Part shown: positions 1-10,729 of the stretch, piece after piece
Layout of the letters: each line of letters opens with the position of its first letter
Position numbering within the stretch: the first letter of the stretch is position 1
From: Gnetum montanum
Taxonomy: Eukaryota > Streptophyta > Gnetopsida > Gnetales > Gnetaceae
Assembly: GCA_015680685.1 (NCBI GenBank)
Contig: MNCI01001999.1
Span: 1 to 48,896, forward strand
Direction of reading: 5' to 3'
DNA: 48,896 nucleotides
The notes under the pieces: generated by a model
The model's database searches: none
What the model was told of the DNA's origin: nothing
What the model saw: only the letters and a program-made list of their open reading frames with translations
Program-made: the position numbers and the translations under genes

Positions 1-560
1 GTTAGTGTTATTACTCATTCTAAACACCTTTTACTTGGTATTTTTCAAATTTATAATTGCATAAATAATAGGAAACATTATTGAGAAACCGAATTTGTTA
101 GGAAAGGTAGTAGTCTATGTAGGATTAGATAAAACATGGATAGATGAGATTGATCTTAAAATTTTTCCAAAATCCTAAATTTCATGCCTACCTTGTTATG
201 ATAAGTTTAATGCATTTCTTAGTTTGACAATTGGGGATTTCATTTTTGTCTCCACTTACTCATATGTCACATCTACCCTGCTCTACAAGTAAATACAAGT
301 AAAGGCAGTGCTACCAATCCCAAGTTACCTTGCCTAAAAGACAAGACAAAACAAACAAACAAAAAAAAAGAAAAAAAAAAAAAAGTTCCAACAAGATATT
401 TGACGGAATGCTATTGCAGTTCTACGTGTCCACTTGGTATTGTGGTCGATACTTCAAACCAACTTCTGTAAAAAGCTATGGTGAGTGTCTTACACAACTT
501 TCCAAAGATCTTCTTCTGCGATGTGATAGCCAGCAGATGTTTTTCTGCACTAAAACACGA
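1..560. repeat. Duplicated non-coding segment, copy 1 (5' flank of receptor kinase)
   Basis: No gene is recognised here. Bases about 30-205 align by eye with 7868-8030: both contain tttttcaaattt, then an aattg-ataaata block, then aatttttccaaaatccta and a nearby ataagttt. Bases about 388-520 (atatttgac, then gcagttctac and a cacaactttccaaag block) align with 8042-8185 and with 828-925. The segment is A/T-rich and includes an A-rich tract. It probably represents a segmental duplication of the kinase upstream region. Short open frames here have no recognisable similarity and were not called. Confidence 0.55.
345..385. repeat. A-rich low-complexity tract
   Basis: A run of caaa repeats grades into near-pure A. 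It is simple sequence, possibly the decayed tail of a retroposed element, but no attached SINE or LINE body was recognised. Confidence 0.6.
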
Positions 561-811
561 TGATATTCTTAACACCACAAAATTTTGGTGGATGTAAATG
601 AATCCTGAAAAGTAGTTTAGGTAAATTCTTCGTTACTTCCTGGAAATGAAAGCTTCCTGTCTCAGGTATCTATGTCATTTTTTTTCACATGCACTTTCAA
701 CGTTGAGCGATTTTCTTCGCAACTGTTCTGTGAAAGGAAGAGAACGATTCAGAATGTTGAATAGTAGCATGCGTGGAATATCATCTTGATTTTTCTTTTA
801 GTTTTGTTTGT

Positions 812-985
812 TGTTTGAGGGCACCTTCCATTGCAGTTCTACGGTATCTTCGTCGATACTTCCTTACCCAAGCCAGCCAAATTCTGTAAAAGCCTTTGAC
901 CAACGTCTGACACAACTTTTCAAAGAAGGCATTCTGATTTTTCTGGTTTCACATTTTCGGTACCACTTTCTTTGTTCATGTCGCC
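812..985. repeat. Duplicated non-coding segment, copy 2
   Basis: The blocks gcagttctac, gatacttcctta, aaattctgtaaa, gacacaacttttcaaagaa and ccactttctttg recur in the same order at 8085-8235, and part of them at 413-520. No coding potential is evident. Confidence 0.6.
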
Positions 986-1229
986 ATTACAGTCTCTTTC
1001 AGCTGCTTTATTAACAATTAAGGAATGGAAGACTTATGCCACTGAGCCTAAGAACCAGCTCCATCTCCTCAAATTTCAAAGATATTGCTACCACTCTTAC
1101 GGTCTTTCTTTATTTCATGATAATGACTGCTCCTCTACTCTGATAAAGACACTGCAATGTGCAAGCCTTGACTTAAATAATGATATGCTTAACATGAGTG
1201 TATGGTTCAGGTGCCCAAATCCATAATCC

Positions 1230-2370
1230 AAACGTAGCGTAGTATGACACAAATGGAGGATTTCCACAGAATTTGTGTGGATGTCAAGGAGCATTGAAAA
1301 GTAGTCTAGATAAGTTTCTTTTCTTTTGTTACTTCCCCACTCTCATCTGTTTCTGTCATTCTTTTATTTATTTATTTATTTTTCATCAAGGATGAATTGG
1401 TTGTAAGGGAATAACAAGTTATGTATATCCTGCACTGAACTCAGGGAAAATGCTCATTGCAGAGGGTCGGGACTAAGAATTACGGGGCCTTATAGAAAAA
1501 GCAATGGGCATTGAAAGCTTAGACATGGTTATATTTCTGTGTAAACCCTATTTTGGAACATGGATGTCTTTCTAACATTCTCATAATTAATAGATTAAGA
1601 TATTTGTTTTAATTGCTCATTTTCAGCTAGTCCAATTTAAAATGGATTTGGTTTAAGCATGTATTAATTTTATTTTAGTTCAGGAAATGAATTAAGATTT
1701 CAAAGTAAGTTGTTTCTACCATTGGCTATGGTTTAAATAAAACACAGGTTTCATTAAATTTTACAATAAACAATTAATGAGATCTTTTCATTTGAAACAT
1801 GTAAAACATTGAAAATGAATACCATATTCTCATACAATGTTTCACTTTGGATAACATTAAATAGAAATGAAATCTTGAAGTTGAAATTTGGTTGATTTGT
1901 TCTAAATATTACCGAGAACACTTTTTTAATGATGCTTTCATAACTCATAATACATACATTTCTACTATTCAATAGATGTTTTTGTTTTGAAATTAACCAC
2001 CAAAATCTGGCTATAAAATCTTTTTATTTATTAAAAAATTTCTAATGTAATGCCTAACTTTGTTACTTTGATTATGGTGATGTATCCAAAATTTTACTTT
2101 TGTTAAAAAAAGATTAGATATTTCAGGAACTAGCATGTAAAGAAAGAAAGAAAGTTCACAGATTAATAATATTCACAAATGAATCACAAGATAAAATTAT
2201 TTAAAGTTAATTATTCACAAACCTACCTAGTTAAAAAGCTTACTTATAATAAGGTGTTCAATAATCTTAATTACTGATCGGATATTGATTCTCCCTGTTT
2301 TTGACGTCGCTGTGTGTTACGGGCCTGAATCGACTTTAATGCCACCCTATCCTAAATAATAATCTTCTTC
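1230..2370. other. Intergenic A/T-rich DNA, nothing recognised
   Basis: About 1.1 kb of A/T-rich sequence with homopolymer runs and a short tttattta repeat near 1362-1381. I see no domain, RNA gene or LTR signature on either strand. Confidence 0.5.
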
Positions 2371-2520
2371 ATGGATTAAAGTGTTCACTTTCAAATGAAT
2401 TGATGACTTGCACTGCACCTTTGTCTTTTACCGGGAGTTCGGTCCGTGGAATAAAGTATTCGCTATCAAATGCATTGATGACTTCCACCGCGGCTTTTTT
2501 TTTTACCGAACGCAGTAGCT
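2371..2520. repeat. 75-bp imperfect tandem duplication
   Basis: Two units of about 75 bp start at 2371 (atggattaaagtgtt) and 2446 (gtggaataaagtatt). Both continue with a tcaaatg-attgatgactt block and a cttttaccg-like block. The period is a multiple of three. On the minus strand a 60-codon open frame (2369-2551) reads through both units, giving a 25-residue repeat of the form AVxVINxFxSExF. Whether it is translated is unknown. Confidence 0.6.
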
Positions 2521-2699
2521 GAGCTGTGTTGAATAAGGAAATATAATACAAACTTCACCGTACGTGGATTCTCTTCTTTGTTTATTTTTTTTTTTTTTTT
2601 TGCCCTTTTCCTTGGCTTCACTTGAGCTTGACCGAGATATATGACTTTTCTTTTCACTCGGTGAAACCGTGCCTCTCACGTCCGGCAGAGGAAAGAAAG

Positions 2700-3192
2700 C
2701 TGAACCTTCCTTCTTTTATAGTATGTCCAAAGGCTTAAACCAGGGTAAACGAAATTTCCATACGTCTTCAGATTGAAATCATTTTCTTGGATTGACTTTG
2801 ATTCTCGTCTTTCTTTTTCTGCTACTGCTGGACGAAATTTCCATGTTTTTAAGTTGAAATGATAGCGTCTATTTGACCAAGAACGCTATAGTTTTATCCT
2901 TCATGCATAACATAGAGTCTGTTCAATTTTTATGCACCTGTCTGGTTATTATTTGCCCATAAAAAAGTGACGCCGCAGACGCATAAATACGCGAATTTAA
3001 CTTTTCGTATAGTCCTAAAGCTCACACAAAAAACCAACACATACGTTACCTATGAGGTCGTCCACACGGTTTACTGGCAAAGGCTGAGATAAAGGTGGAA
3101 ATGCGTTGGAAAGTTCATCCAACAGAGATATTTTGGCTCTATAAGAATGATANAGCTCTTTTGTTCAAGGAATTTCTCTGACGGACAACCTT
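2700..3192 (+). promoter_or_regulatory. Candidate promoter and 5' region of receptor kinase
   Basis: A TATA-like cataaata lies at 2982-2989 in a locally G/C-richer stretch (cgccgcagacg). Downstream, a different frame from the kinase reads DxALLFKE at about 3148-3173 before a stop. This resembles the start of the LRR N-terminal cap (usually DxxALLxFK) of plant LRR kinases. The kinase frame itself has TGA at 3148-3150 and an ambiguous codon (TAN) at 3151-3153. No signal peptide is seen in any frame next to the gene. Confidence 0.35.
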
Positions 3193-5637
3193 TTGGAAGG
3201 ACAAATCTCTCCTGTCATTGGGAACCTCTCTTATTTGAGACACCTGGACCTATCCGGTAATAATTTGCATGGATCCATTCCTGCTCCACTTGGAATGCTT
3301 TCTAAGCTAGTTTTTCTTAAGCTTAGAAATAATAGTTTGAATGGTGTTATTCCATTAGAAGTTGGGAAGATGTCCTCTCTGGAGGATCTTTCTTTGTCAT
3401 TCAATACTCTCACAGGATCCATTCCTGCCTCCTTTGCAAATCTGTCTAACCTCCGTGTTCTTTCCCTTCACAAGAATAATTTGAGTGGTGTTATTCCATC
3501 AGAAGTTGGCAAGATGTACTCTCTGGAAATTCTTTTTTTGTCATCCAATGCTCTCACAGGATCCATTCCTTCTTTTCAAAACCCATTCTTATTTGATTTA
3601 TATCTTTCTCATAATCGTTTAGGTGGTGTAATTCCTATTCAAAACCTGTCCTCAATTTATTTTTTAGATCTATCTCATAATCATTTGAGTGGTGGTATTC
3701 CCCCTTTTCAAAACCTGGACTTCCCCCAGAATTTAGATCTTTCTCATAATCATTTGAGTGGTGTTATTCCCCCTTTCCAAAACCTGTCCTTAGTTTATTC
3801 TTTAGATCTTTCTCATAATCATTTGAGTGGTGTTATTCCCCCTTTTCAAAACCTGGACGCCCTTTATACTTTAGATCTTTCTTATAATCGTTTACGTGGT
3901 GTAATTCCCATTCAAAACCTGTCCTCAATTTATTCTTTAGATCTGTCTCATAATCTCTTAAATAGTACCATCCCTTTTGAAGCAGGATTCCTGGTTTCAG
4001 TATGTCATTTAGATCTTTCTAGTAACATCTTGACTGGCACCATTCCAAACAATCTATATACAATATTGTCAGACGTCAGCCTCGGCGATCAGTTTTGTCA
4101 CTATAACCTTTCTCACAATGCCTTAAGTGGTGTTCTCCCGTTGTCGCTGCTTTCAGTAACATGTTTTCAGTTGGATTTATCCTACAATGATTTTGAAGGA
4201 TCTGTCCCTTGCATAGATAACTCCAAGACAGTAATCCTCAATGGAAATTCCAGGATTCATTCCAATTGTACATCTAATAACAAAGCAAAAGAAAACGGCT
4301 TCATCAACAAAGGAAAAGGAAGGGTTTTCATACTCATCCAGGGCATTGTCTTGGGAGGGCTTGCAGCATTGTGTCTGTCAGGGCTATTATGGTGGCTCAT
4401 ATTCCGGAAATTGAAATCACTTCAAAACGACAAAATCATATCTTTGGTAGATCCGAAGTTTATAAGACTGTCTGAGCAGCAACTGGCTGTTGCAACAGAC
4501 AACTTCAGCGAACACAATTTGGTCGGCACTGGAGGTTCTGCCCGCGTTTACCGTGGAGTTTTGCCCAGTTCAGAATTTGTGGCTGTCAAGGTGTTCTATG
4601 GCTTGGACTTGGAGGAGGACGACGAACAACGAACTGCTGCTGAGATAAGATTTTTGAGAGAATGTCACACTTTGGGGCAGATCAGACACAGAAATCTTGT
4701 CAAGATTATCACTGCATGTTGTGGGGAGAATATAAGAGCTCTCATTCTGCAGTTCATGCCAAATGGCAATCTCCATGATCTGCTTCATCTATCGTCACGC
4801 TACGGGCGACTTATGCCACTCAGCCTCAGGTCCAGACTGCTCTTCATCAAAGATATTGCTAGTGCTCTTTCTTACCTGCATAATGATTGCTGTCCTCCCA
4901 TAATACACTGTGATGTGAAACCCCACAATGTTCTGCTAAACGAGGATATGACTGCTTGTCTCTCTGATTTTGGAATGGCAAGGATTTTGCAAACTTCAGA
5001 CAGGGCACCGTCTCTTAGATTAGAAGGTTCTGTTGGGTATATAGCTCCTGGTAAGCATCCATCCATCTTATGTAACTTTTTTTAATTTTTATTTTTATTG
5101 ATGAGAGATCATAGTAGTTTTTGTAATGGACTGCTTTGTTAGTTGGGTGAACTGATGTTTTCAATGAAATGAAATGCAGAGTATGGAACAGGGGTGGAGC
5201 CCTGGAGCAGAGGAGATGTCTACAGTTTTGGCGTGGTGGTGTTGGAAGTGCTGACAAGAACCAGACCCACAGATGAGGAGATATTGGGTGAGGAGAGGCT
5301 TTCTGAGTGGGTTTCCATGGCATTGATGCAAGGGACAGAGCATTGGTACCCTCTCTTATGTGGCAGAGAGGGACAGCATGAGATCTCAGCTCTGAGCAAT
5401 GCAAATATTGTAGTGTTGGAAGAACTGCTCAAGATGGGAGTTTGGTGCTGCTGCCAAGAACCCCATGCAAGACCCACCATGAGAGAAGTGGAGGTACTTA
5501 TCCGCAAAATTTGCATGGAAGTTGTTGAGGAACAAAAACCACTACAGTTGAAAAGTTCTCTCTCTGGGTTGCTCACCTCCATTGATATCAAAGCTCAGGC
5601 TTCCAAGCGTCCTGTTTCTCGTTCTTCCACGTTCTAA
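3193..5637 (+). CDS. LRR receptor-like kinase, subfamily XII-like, non-RD; N-terminus missing
   Basis: The spliced frame (3193-5050 joined to 5180-5637) gives about 771 residues. LRRs span residues 1-340, followed by a transmembrane helix at about 378-404 and a Ser/Thr kinase domain from about 438. Kinase motifs are intact: glycine loop GTGGSARVY (445-453), Lys466 in VAVKVF, Glu490, HCDVKPHN (572-579), DFG (592-594), then APE, DVYSFG and ARPT in exon 2. HCD in place of HRD makes it a non-RD kinase, a class that in plants includes pattern-recognition receptors such as FLS2, EFR and Xa21; a plasma-membrane immune role is therefore inferred. The phase-1 intron inside APE fits that family. Position 3193 is TTG, not ATG. 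The first in-frame ATG is 3295, inside the LRRs, and TGA precedes the frame at 3148. The signal peptide and cap are absent, so this is either a 5'-truncated gene or one with an unseen upstream exon. Confidence 0.85.
3568..3972 (+). repeat. Array of six near-identical LRR units inside the kinase ectodomain
   Basis: Residues 126-260 are six units of 22-23 residues, each starting P(P/S/I)FQN or PIQN, with core LDLSHNHLSGVI. The flanking repeats are ordinary 24-residue plant LRRs. The DNA also repeats (for example tctcataatcatttgagtggt three times), which points to recent unequal duplication of 66-69 bp units. Confidence 0.8.
5051..5179 (+). other. Intron of the receptor kinase
   Basis: Donor gtaagc follows codon position 1 of the APE Glu codon (5050) and the acceptor is tgcag before 5180. 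Joining the flanks restores the GYIAPEYG motif. Length is 129 bp and the intron is T-rich. Confidence 0.92.
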
Positions 5638-7837
5638 TTATATTTGGTGATTTAAGGTTGACTGCCTTTTTATTTTATCTTTTTTTAATTATTCTTTTAA
5701 AAGAGTTAGTGAAGTGTATTTGGTTTCAAAGCTCATAAAATGCAGCATGTTTTGGTTGAAATGTTCTCTAAAAGTAATCTGTGAACTCTGTCATCATGTA
5801 AAATTCCCGTAAGCGCTGAAAAATTCATAAGAATGCTCGGCTTATTATATTTATTTTACTTTCAGGAGTAAAATTTCTCATCTTTTTGTAAATAGTTAAT
5901 CGCTATGTGCCGGAGATTCACTATTTCGGACAAATTTTCACAAACTGTTCGCGTCGGATTCAGGAGCGTGTACAGAATCACAGTAAATTCGCAATGGGTA
6001 CGTATTTCATAATTTCCAATGAAATTTTGTCTTTTATTTATACATTAAAATGGTCGCCTTGCATTGCCTCGTATTGTTCTTGCCTTTTTTAGTGATGTCT
6101 GCATTTTGCATTAAAATCTTAAGTATCTTCTCCTGTTCTGAATCATACCAAAAATTTCATTTCATTGTTAAGTGGCAAGCAAGCAATCAAGATTCATGGC
6201 ATCGGCATGAGACGGATCACAGAAAACAAGGGAGTACGAATAAGTAAACAAACACTATGGTAACCGAAGGCCCAAGGGGCAAGTATGGGTCATACGGAAA
6301 TCAAGTTTTGGACGGGGCGTGCGTGCGAGGAAAATATTGCATTTGCATGGATTCGCCTGCCTTTGGGAGTGTCAAAGGTTCCGCCATGACTCACACATTC
6401 ACGCGTGTTTATTGTTCATTGCTGGTTTTTGCTCTTTTTCTCGTATCTCTGCTAATAAAAAAGAAAAAACAAAAACAGGGTCATCGTCATGGGTCATGAG
6501 TCATGAACATGATGACGGATGGATGCTTGTTCAACTATTTTAAAAATCTGTTTGCTTATAAAGCAACGAATCCCACCCGCACATGGTCAATGGCCATATG
6601 CAAGCTCATGGTGGTCTGTTTTTACTTTCCCCTTCATCATGACTAGTGCCGATTTTTCAGCATCTGAAAGGTTTTCGATCATTGTAAGTGAGGTGAGTTC
6701 CTGGTTGTGCCTAGTTTAGTTAAGTTGTGTCTTCTTTTAATGGGGTCATTTTCAATGTGGCCCTATGGTGCTACTCACAGGTAGTCACTAGGGTGCTATG
6801 TTGAACAAAAGTATTAGCTCATTTGTTATAAATTTGGTTGAGGCTTGAGGCTTAATTTCATTTTTGGAAATATTGGATTGAGTAACAAAGGGTTTCATTT
6901 TATTGCTGTCATTTTGGTTGTTGCAAAAATTATACGTTTGGCCATATCATGGCTCTTGAGTAAGGAAATGGATTAAATGCCCTCCATACCTTTGCAAATT
7001 TTCTTGCTTCAATTTAATGGTGATATTGCAATCTTCTGTGCAATTTTTAAGCAGTAATAATATTTTGGATTTACATTGTTCTATATTTTACAATGTATTT
7101 TTATGATATATCAGATTTAATTTTTTAAAAAACTAATATATTTAAATTTTCTCTATCACGTCCTCGGATACGAACCCATGCCCACTTTTCTTGAGGCACA
7201 CGTACCCAAACACGTTCAGAATCACGAATCCTCGATTCCTTGCTTCCACGAATCGGATTCTTTTGATGCATCGTAATCATTTGATACTTTCATACTAAGT
7301 GAAGTTACATTAATCCTTGATTGACCATTTCATATTGTATAGTTTTATATATGTTTTCTTTTAAAAATATTTGTTGTTAGTTGCAAAATTTTTATGTCGT
7401 ATCTATTTGTAATACATGAAACTTACATTAAATTTTTACTTATGTTTATTTAAACCCTTTTCATCTATGAAGTAAAGCAATGTAGTTACAAGTTCTAATT
7501 ATATAAAAAAAATATTCTTATAATTTGTTTGTAATGATCAATAACTTAACTTTTTCTATTTAAAGTATACTTTAAAGTTGAAAAATAATAAAAAGATTGA
7601 GGGAAATTGCACAATATACAAGAACAAGAGAGATATTCAATATCTAAAGTATTAAATAGGTAAATCTTCATCAAATAGATTCATTGTTATTTGAATAATA
7701 TATGCCTTGCTGTATTTTTCTTAATCATTTTGCAACATGGAAACTTAAAATACTCTTATCAAGTTTTTATCATTTTATTTTTGATAGAGAAAAGGTTCTC
7801 TTGCCCAAATTATAGATATATAATATAAATATATAAC
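5638..7837. other. 3' flank of kinase and intergenic DNA, no recognised gene
   Basis: A/T-rich after the stop at 5635-5637. A stretch at 5903-6000 is less A/T-rich and open in two plus frames (one reads RYVPEIHYFGQIF), but I recognise no family and see no start or splice context to support it. Small open frames at 6257-6720 also lack recognisable features. The remainder (6720-7837) is strongly A/T-rich with no structure I can name. Confidence 0.4.
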
Positions 7838-8245
7838 TAAACTAGGAATTACCCACTTTAAACTTCTCTTAGCTAATATTTTTCAAATTTTTAATTGTAT
7901 AAATAACAGAAAACAACATTTAAAAACCAAATTATTTACAACAATGTCAGATAAACAAGGATAGATTAATTCCAATTGAAATTTTTCCAAAATCCTAAGT
8001 TCCATGCATGCGTTGCTACAATAAGTTTCAAGTCTCAATGGACCAAAATATTTGACTGGAATTTTTGTTTGAGTGGACTTTCCATGCAATTCTTACTGGA
8101 GAGACATGGTATTTTGTAGATACTTCCTTATAGAGCCCAAATTCTGTAAAGACTTTAAGAATGTCGGACACAACTTTTCAAAGAAGAAGGCATTATGATT
8201 CATCCCATTTTACATTTTGGGTATCACTTTCTTTGATTTATGATA
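7838..8245. repeat. Duplicated non-coding segment, copy 3 (3' side of receptor kinase)
   Basis: Bases 7868-8030 match about 30-205, and 8061-8240 match 812-985. The match runs from tttttcaaattt through aatttttccaaaatccta, gatacttcctta and gacacaacttttcaaagaa to tcactttctttg. No kinase-like coding sequence follows this copy within the next 2 kb. Confidence 0.6.
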
Positions 8246-8388
8246 ATACAAGAATACTCAAAAATTGAGGGTAGCATGTGTAAAATTATTTTTTTACGCT
8301 TTATTAATCTTTACATGGACGTGAGGAGTCCAATTCAATGTTGAGCTACTTCCCTTTTAGTTCTATTATGTAAAGAGATTTTTGTACT

Positions 8389-8541
8389 CGCAAGTGTAAT
8401 TGGGAAGCCAACAATTGCAATAGTTTGTTAACCTCCTAGGGTAGTGTACATCAAAACCTAGAAGTCCTTGGAATTCGACCGAATCGTGCATAATACTTGT
8501 GATTCCTATGGTTGGACGTAGGGTCTACTCACTGCTCATCA
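8389..8541 (+). mobile_element. Truncated Ty3/gypsy LTR, 3' end only
   Basis: The segment ends with the consensus terminus shared by the other gypsy LTRs here: gattcctatggttggacgta, then gggtctactcac and gctcatca. The upstream blocks caagtgtaattgggaag and ggaattcgac also match LTR-internal positions of element A (about 13700-13790). The 5' two-thirds of the LTR is missing and no primer-binding site follows, so this is a decayed fragment. Confidence 0.7.
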
Positions 8542-8764
8542 AAGATTAATTACAGTAGGTAATCATTAAGTTACAAGTTGTATAGATATATATATGAAAT
8601 TAAAATGGAAATTTTATTATGTGTAAAGACCCATAGGATCTATTGCATATATATTGCATTTTTATGAAAAATATAGATAGACTCTACAAATTGACCAAGC
8701 ACCTATGGGAACAACAAAAACGAATCATATAAGTTTTATGTTGCAATATTATAACACTGTCTCA

Positions 8765-9480
8765 AATGGGTAGTCACAACACAAAAGATAAACACATGCA
8801 ACTCATCATGAAGAGGTTCTGAATCACATAACCTACAGTTGCACTATTCTCCAAAGAGTTGGATCCATCTTCCACTTTCAATTCTAAGATAATGCAAACT
8901 TAAGTGAAGCTTGCTGATGGTACTCCAAAACTTAATTCTGAATCTAATTTTATCTCGTAATACAATAATGTTAAAACATTTTGCTTAACCAATTGGTGAA
9001 TATGCTTAGAATTTTGCTACACTTCCTCCCAAGGAGTATTTCATTTTCTCAACTATTGCATTCCTTGAAAACACCAACCATGGTTTCATGAATCCTCAAG
9101 GACTACTTTAGAGAATTTGTCTTGCCTTAAAATATGCAAGCTATGAGTGTATACAATGACTTGGTAGAAGGCTCATGCTTCTAAAGGTAATTAATCATAT
9201 TCACATGATAACATTTAGTAAGGTATTTGCATCTTCACCCTTAACACATTGAACAGAAATGTCTTTTTTACACTTTTTCAATATCTTTCCAAAGTCTTGC
9301 ACTAAGTCCAAGTCCCCAAATAGCACATCCATACAATGCAATATGATAAGTGATAGTATGAAAAATTTGTTTTTTGACCTCCCAAAACCAAAGTTCTAAA
9401 TTTTTGTACATATTTTTGAAAGCATACAAAGCCTTGAAACATTCTAGTATTTTTCTTTGATACACTTCCCCCACTTGTAA
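8765..9480 (-). mobile_element. LINE (non-LTR retrotransposon) relic, C-terminal part of ORF2
   Basis: The minus strand reads a frame at 9268-9474 with KNLELWFWEVKKQIF and ALYGCAIWG, typical of the region after the reverse transcriptase fingers and palm in plant LINEs. Further downstream, at about 8780-8860, a CRLC...DELH...C pattern resembles the C-terminal zf-RVT zinc finger. The frame has several stops. Endonuclease and catalytic RT domains are not seen, so this is a 5'-truncated dead copy. Confidence 0.65.
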
Positions 9481-10346
9481 CTATTTATATAAATGAGATC
9501 TAAATATTTTTAAAAATATATTATTTACACATTAGTACCTTTAAAATAAAAGTTAGAATAGGTATTTTTACCAAAGGTCTACCTTACCAAAGGCTAGTTT
9601 TCTAAATCTAACATTCTTGGTTTATCTTTTTTTACATATATAATATAAATAGCAAAAGTGCATTGTTAGAAAGCTACAGCCTTGAAGTTTTAACGCCATT
9701 GTCACTTAAAAATTTTTATTACTGAATAAGTCTCTTACATTATGCTAAGTATCTTTATTTCATAGTTTCTTTCATATTTTCTTTATAAAGCTTAATGTTC
9801 CTTGAACATGATGTTAACCAACTTTTAATTTAACCCATGATTTTTTCCTAGATAGAAATAAGGATTTATATGTACACCATTACAACTTAGCCATATCAAA
9901 GCACTGTCAATTATTAGTTCATAAACCAAGAAAAAAAAAGCTTGTATAAACAATCAACAAGTTGGAAAACAAAGGGTTTGACAAACGAAAATGGAAACTT
10001 ATTCATGTATCAATTTTCTATCCTACTTTAACATAAAGTTGTGTTACAAGATGATACTCTTGAATAGTTTTGAAAAGATAGGATCCGCCCAAGGCAAATC
10101 ACATTGAAGCCTGAGCTTCAGTGTCGCCAACCAATAAAGGGTTTTTCCTGCTCAAATTATGCGCTAGCCATTCCTACATATCAAGATCTTCCTTTGGCAT
10201 CCACTCAAATGTGCTGAATAGCTTTGCAAAATTTGTCCATTTATTTTGCAACTAGTCAATGTTTCATTTGTTGTTCATAATCAGATGAATATTTTGAAAA
10301 CTATTAAACCTTAATTGACCATTGTGAAGGTAAAATTTTTTGAAAG
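9481..10346. other. Intergenic DNA flanking the copia insertion
   Basis: A/T-rich sequence without a recognised gene. A less A/T-rich stretch at about 10085-10240 has a minus-strand reading containing FEWMPKEDLDM and LVGDTEAQ with a stop. It could be a fragment of a host exon, but I do not recognise it. Bases 10342-10346 (gaaag) are the expected left target duplication of the copia element; its partner is not visible. Confidence 0.4.
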
Positions 10347-10705
10347 TGTTAGGAATTGTAGAAGGAGAAAAAAAGGAATAAAAGATCACAAACAAACACA
10401 AAACACAAGAAAGATTTTATGTGGTTTGGCTTAATTCTTCCTATGTCCATGGCTGCACTAGGATTTTTATTGATTTCTAAGGTTTCACAATGATGCACTC
10501 ATTCTCCACCAAAGGAAGGCACATTACACTTATATATATAACTAGGATTTTTAACTTTCCAAACATAAATACCTAAATTTTCTAGCTTTCCTTCCAAATT
10601 AATAACTAGTATATTTAGCTTTCCAAATTTTAGCCTTCCAAATTAATAGCTAGAAATTTTAGCTTTCCAAAAATGAAGGGAAAAAATCATACTCCATTCT
10701 TAACA
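10347..10705 (-). mobile_element. Ty1/copia 3' LTR
   Basis: The 359-bp LTR is bounded by TGTTAGGAA at the left and TTCTTAACA at the right, a good inverted repeat with TG...CA ends. Immediately to the right, the minus strand reads AAGTGGGAGAT, a classic copia polypurine tract, followed by the end of copia RNase H. This fixes the orientation as minus. Confidence 0.85.
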
Positions 10706-10716
10706 ATCTCCCACTT
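10706..10716 (-). other. Copia polypurine tract
   Basis: On the minus strand AAGTGGGAGAT directly abuts the TGTTAAG start of the 3' LTR. This is the expected plus-strand DNA primer of the element. Confidence 0.85.
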
Positions 10717-10729
10717 GGAGGCTAATTTT

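Noticed and set aside
330-1226. Short plus-strand open frames upstream of the receptor kinase
   Set aside because: They overlap duplicated A/T-rich DNA, contain homopolymers and show no domain or consistent frame between the duplicated copies.
5015-5591. Minus-strand open frames over the kinase
   Set aside because: They are the antisense shadow of a clear kinase exon and lack any known domain.
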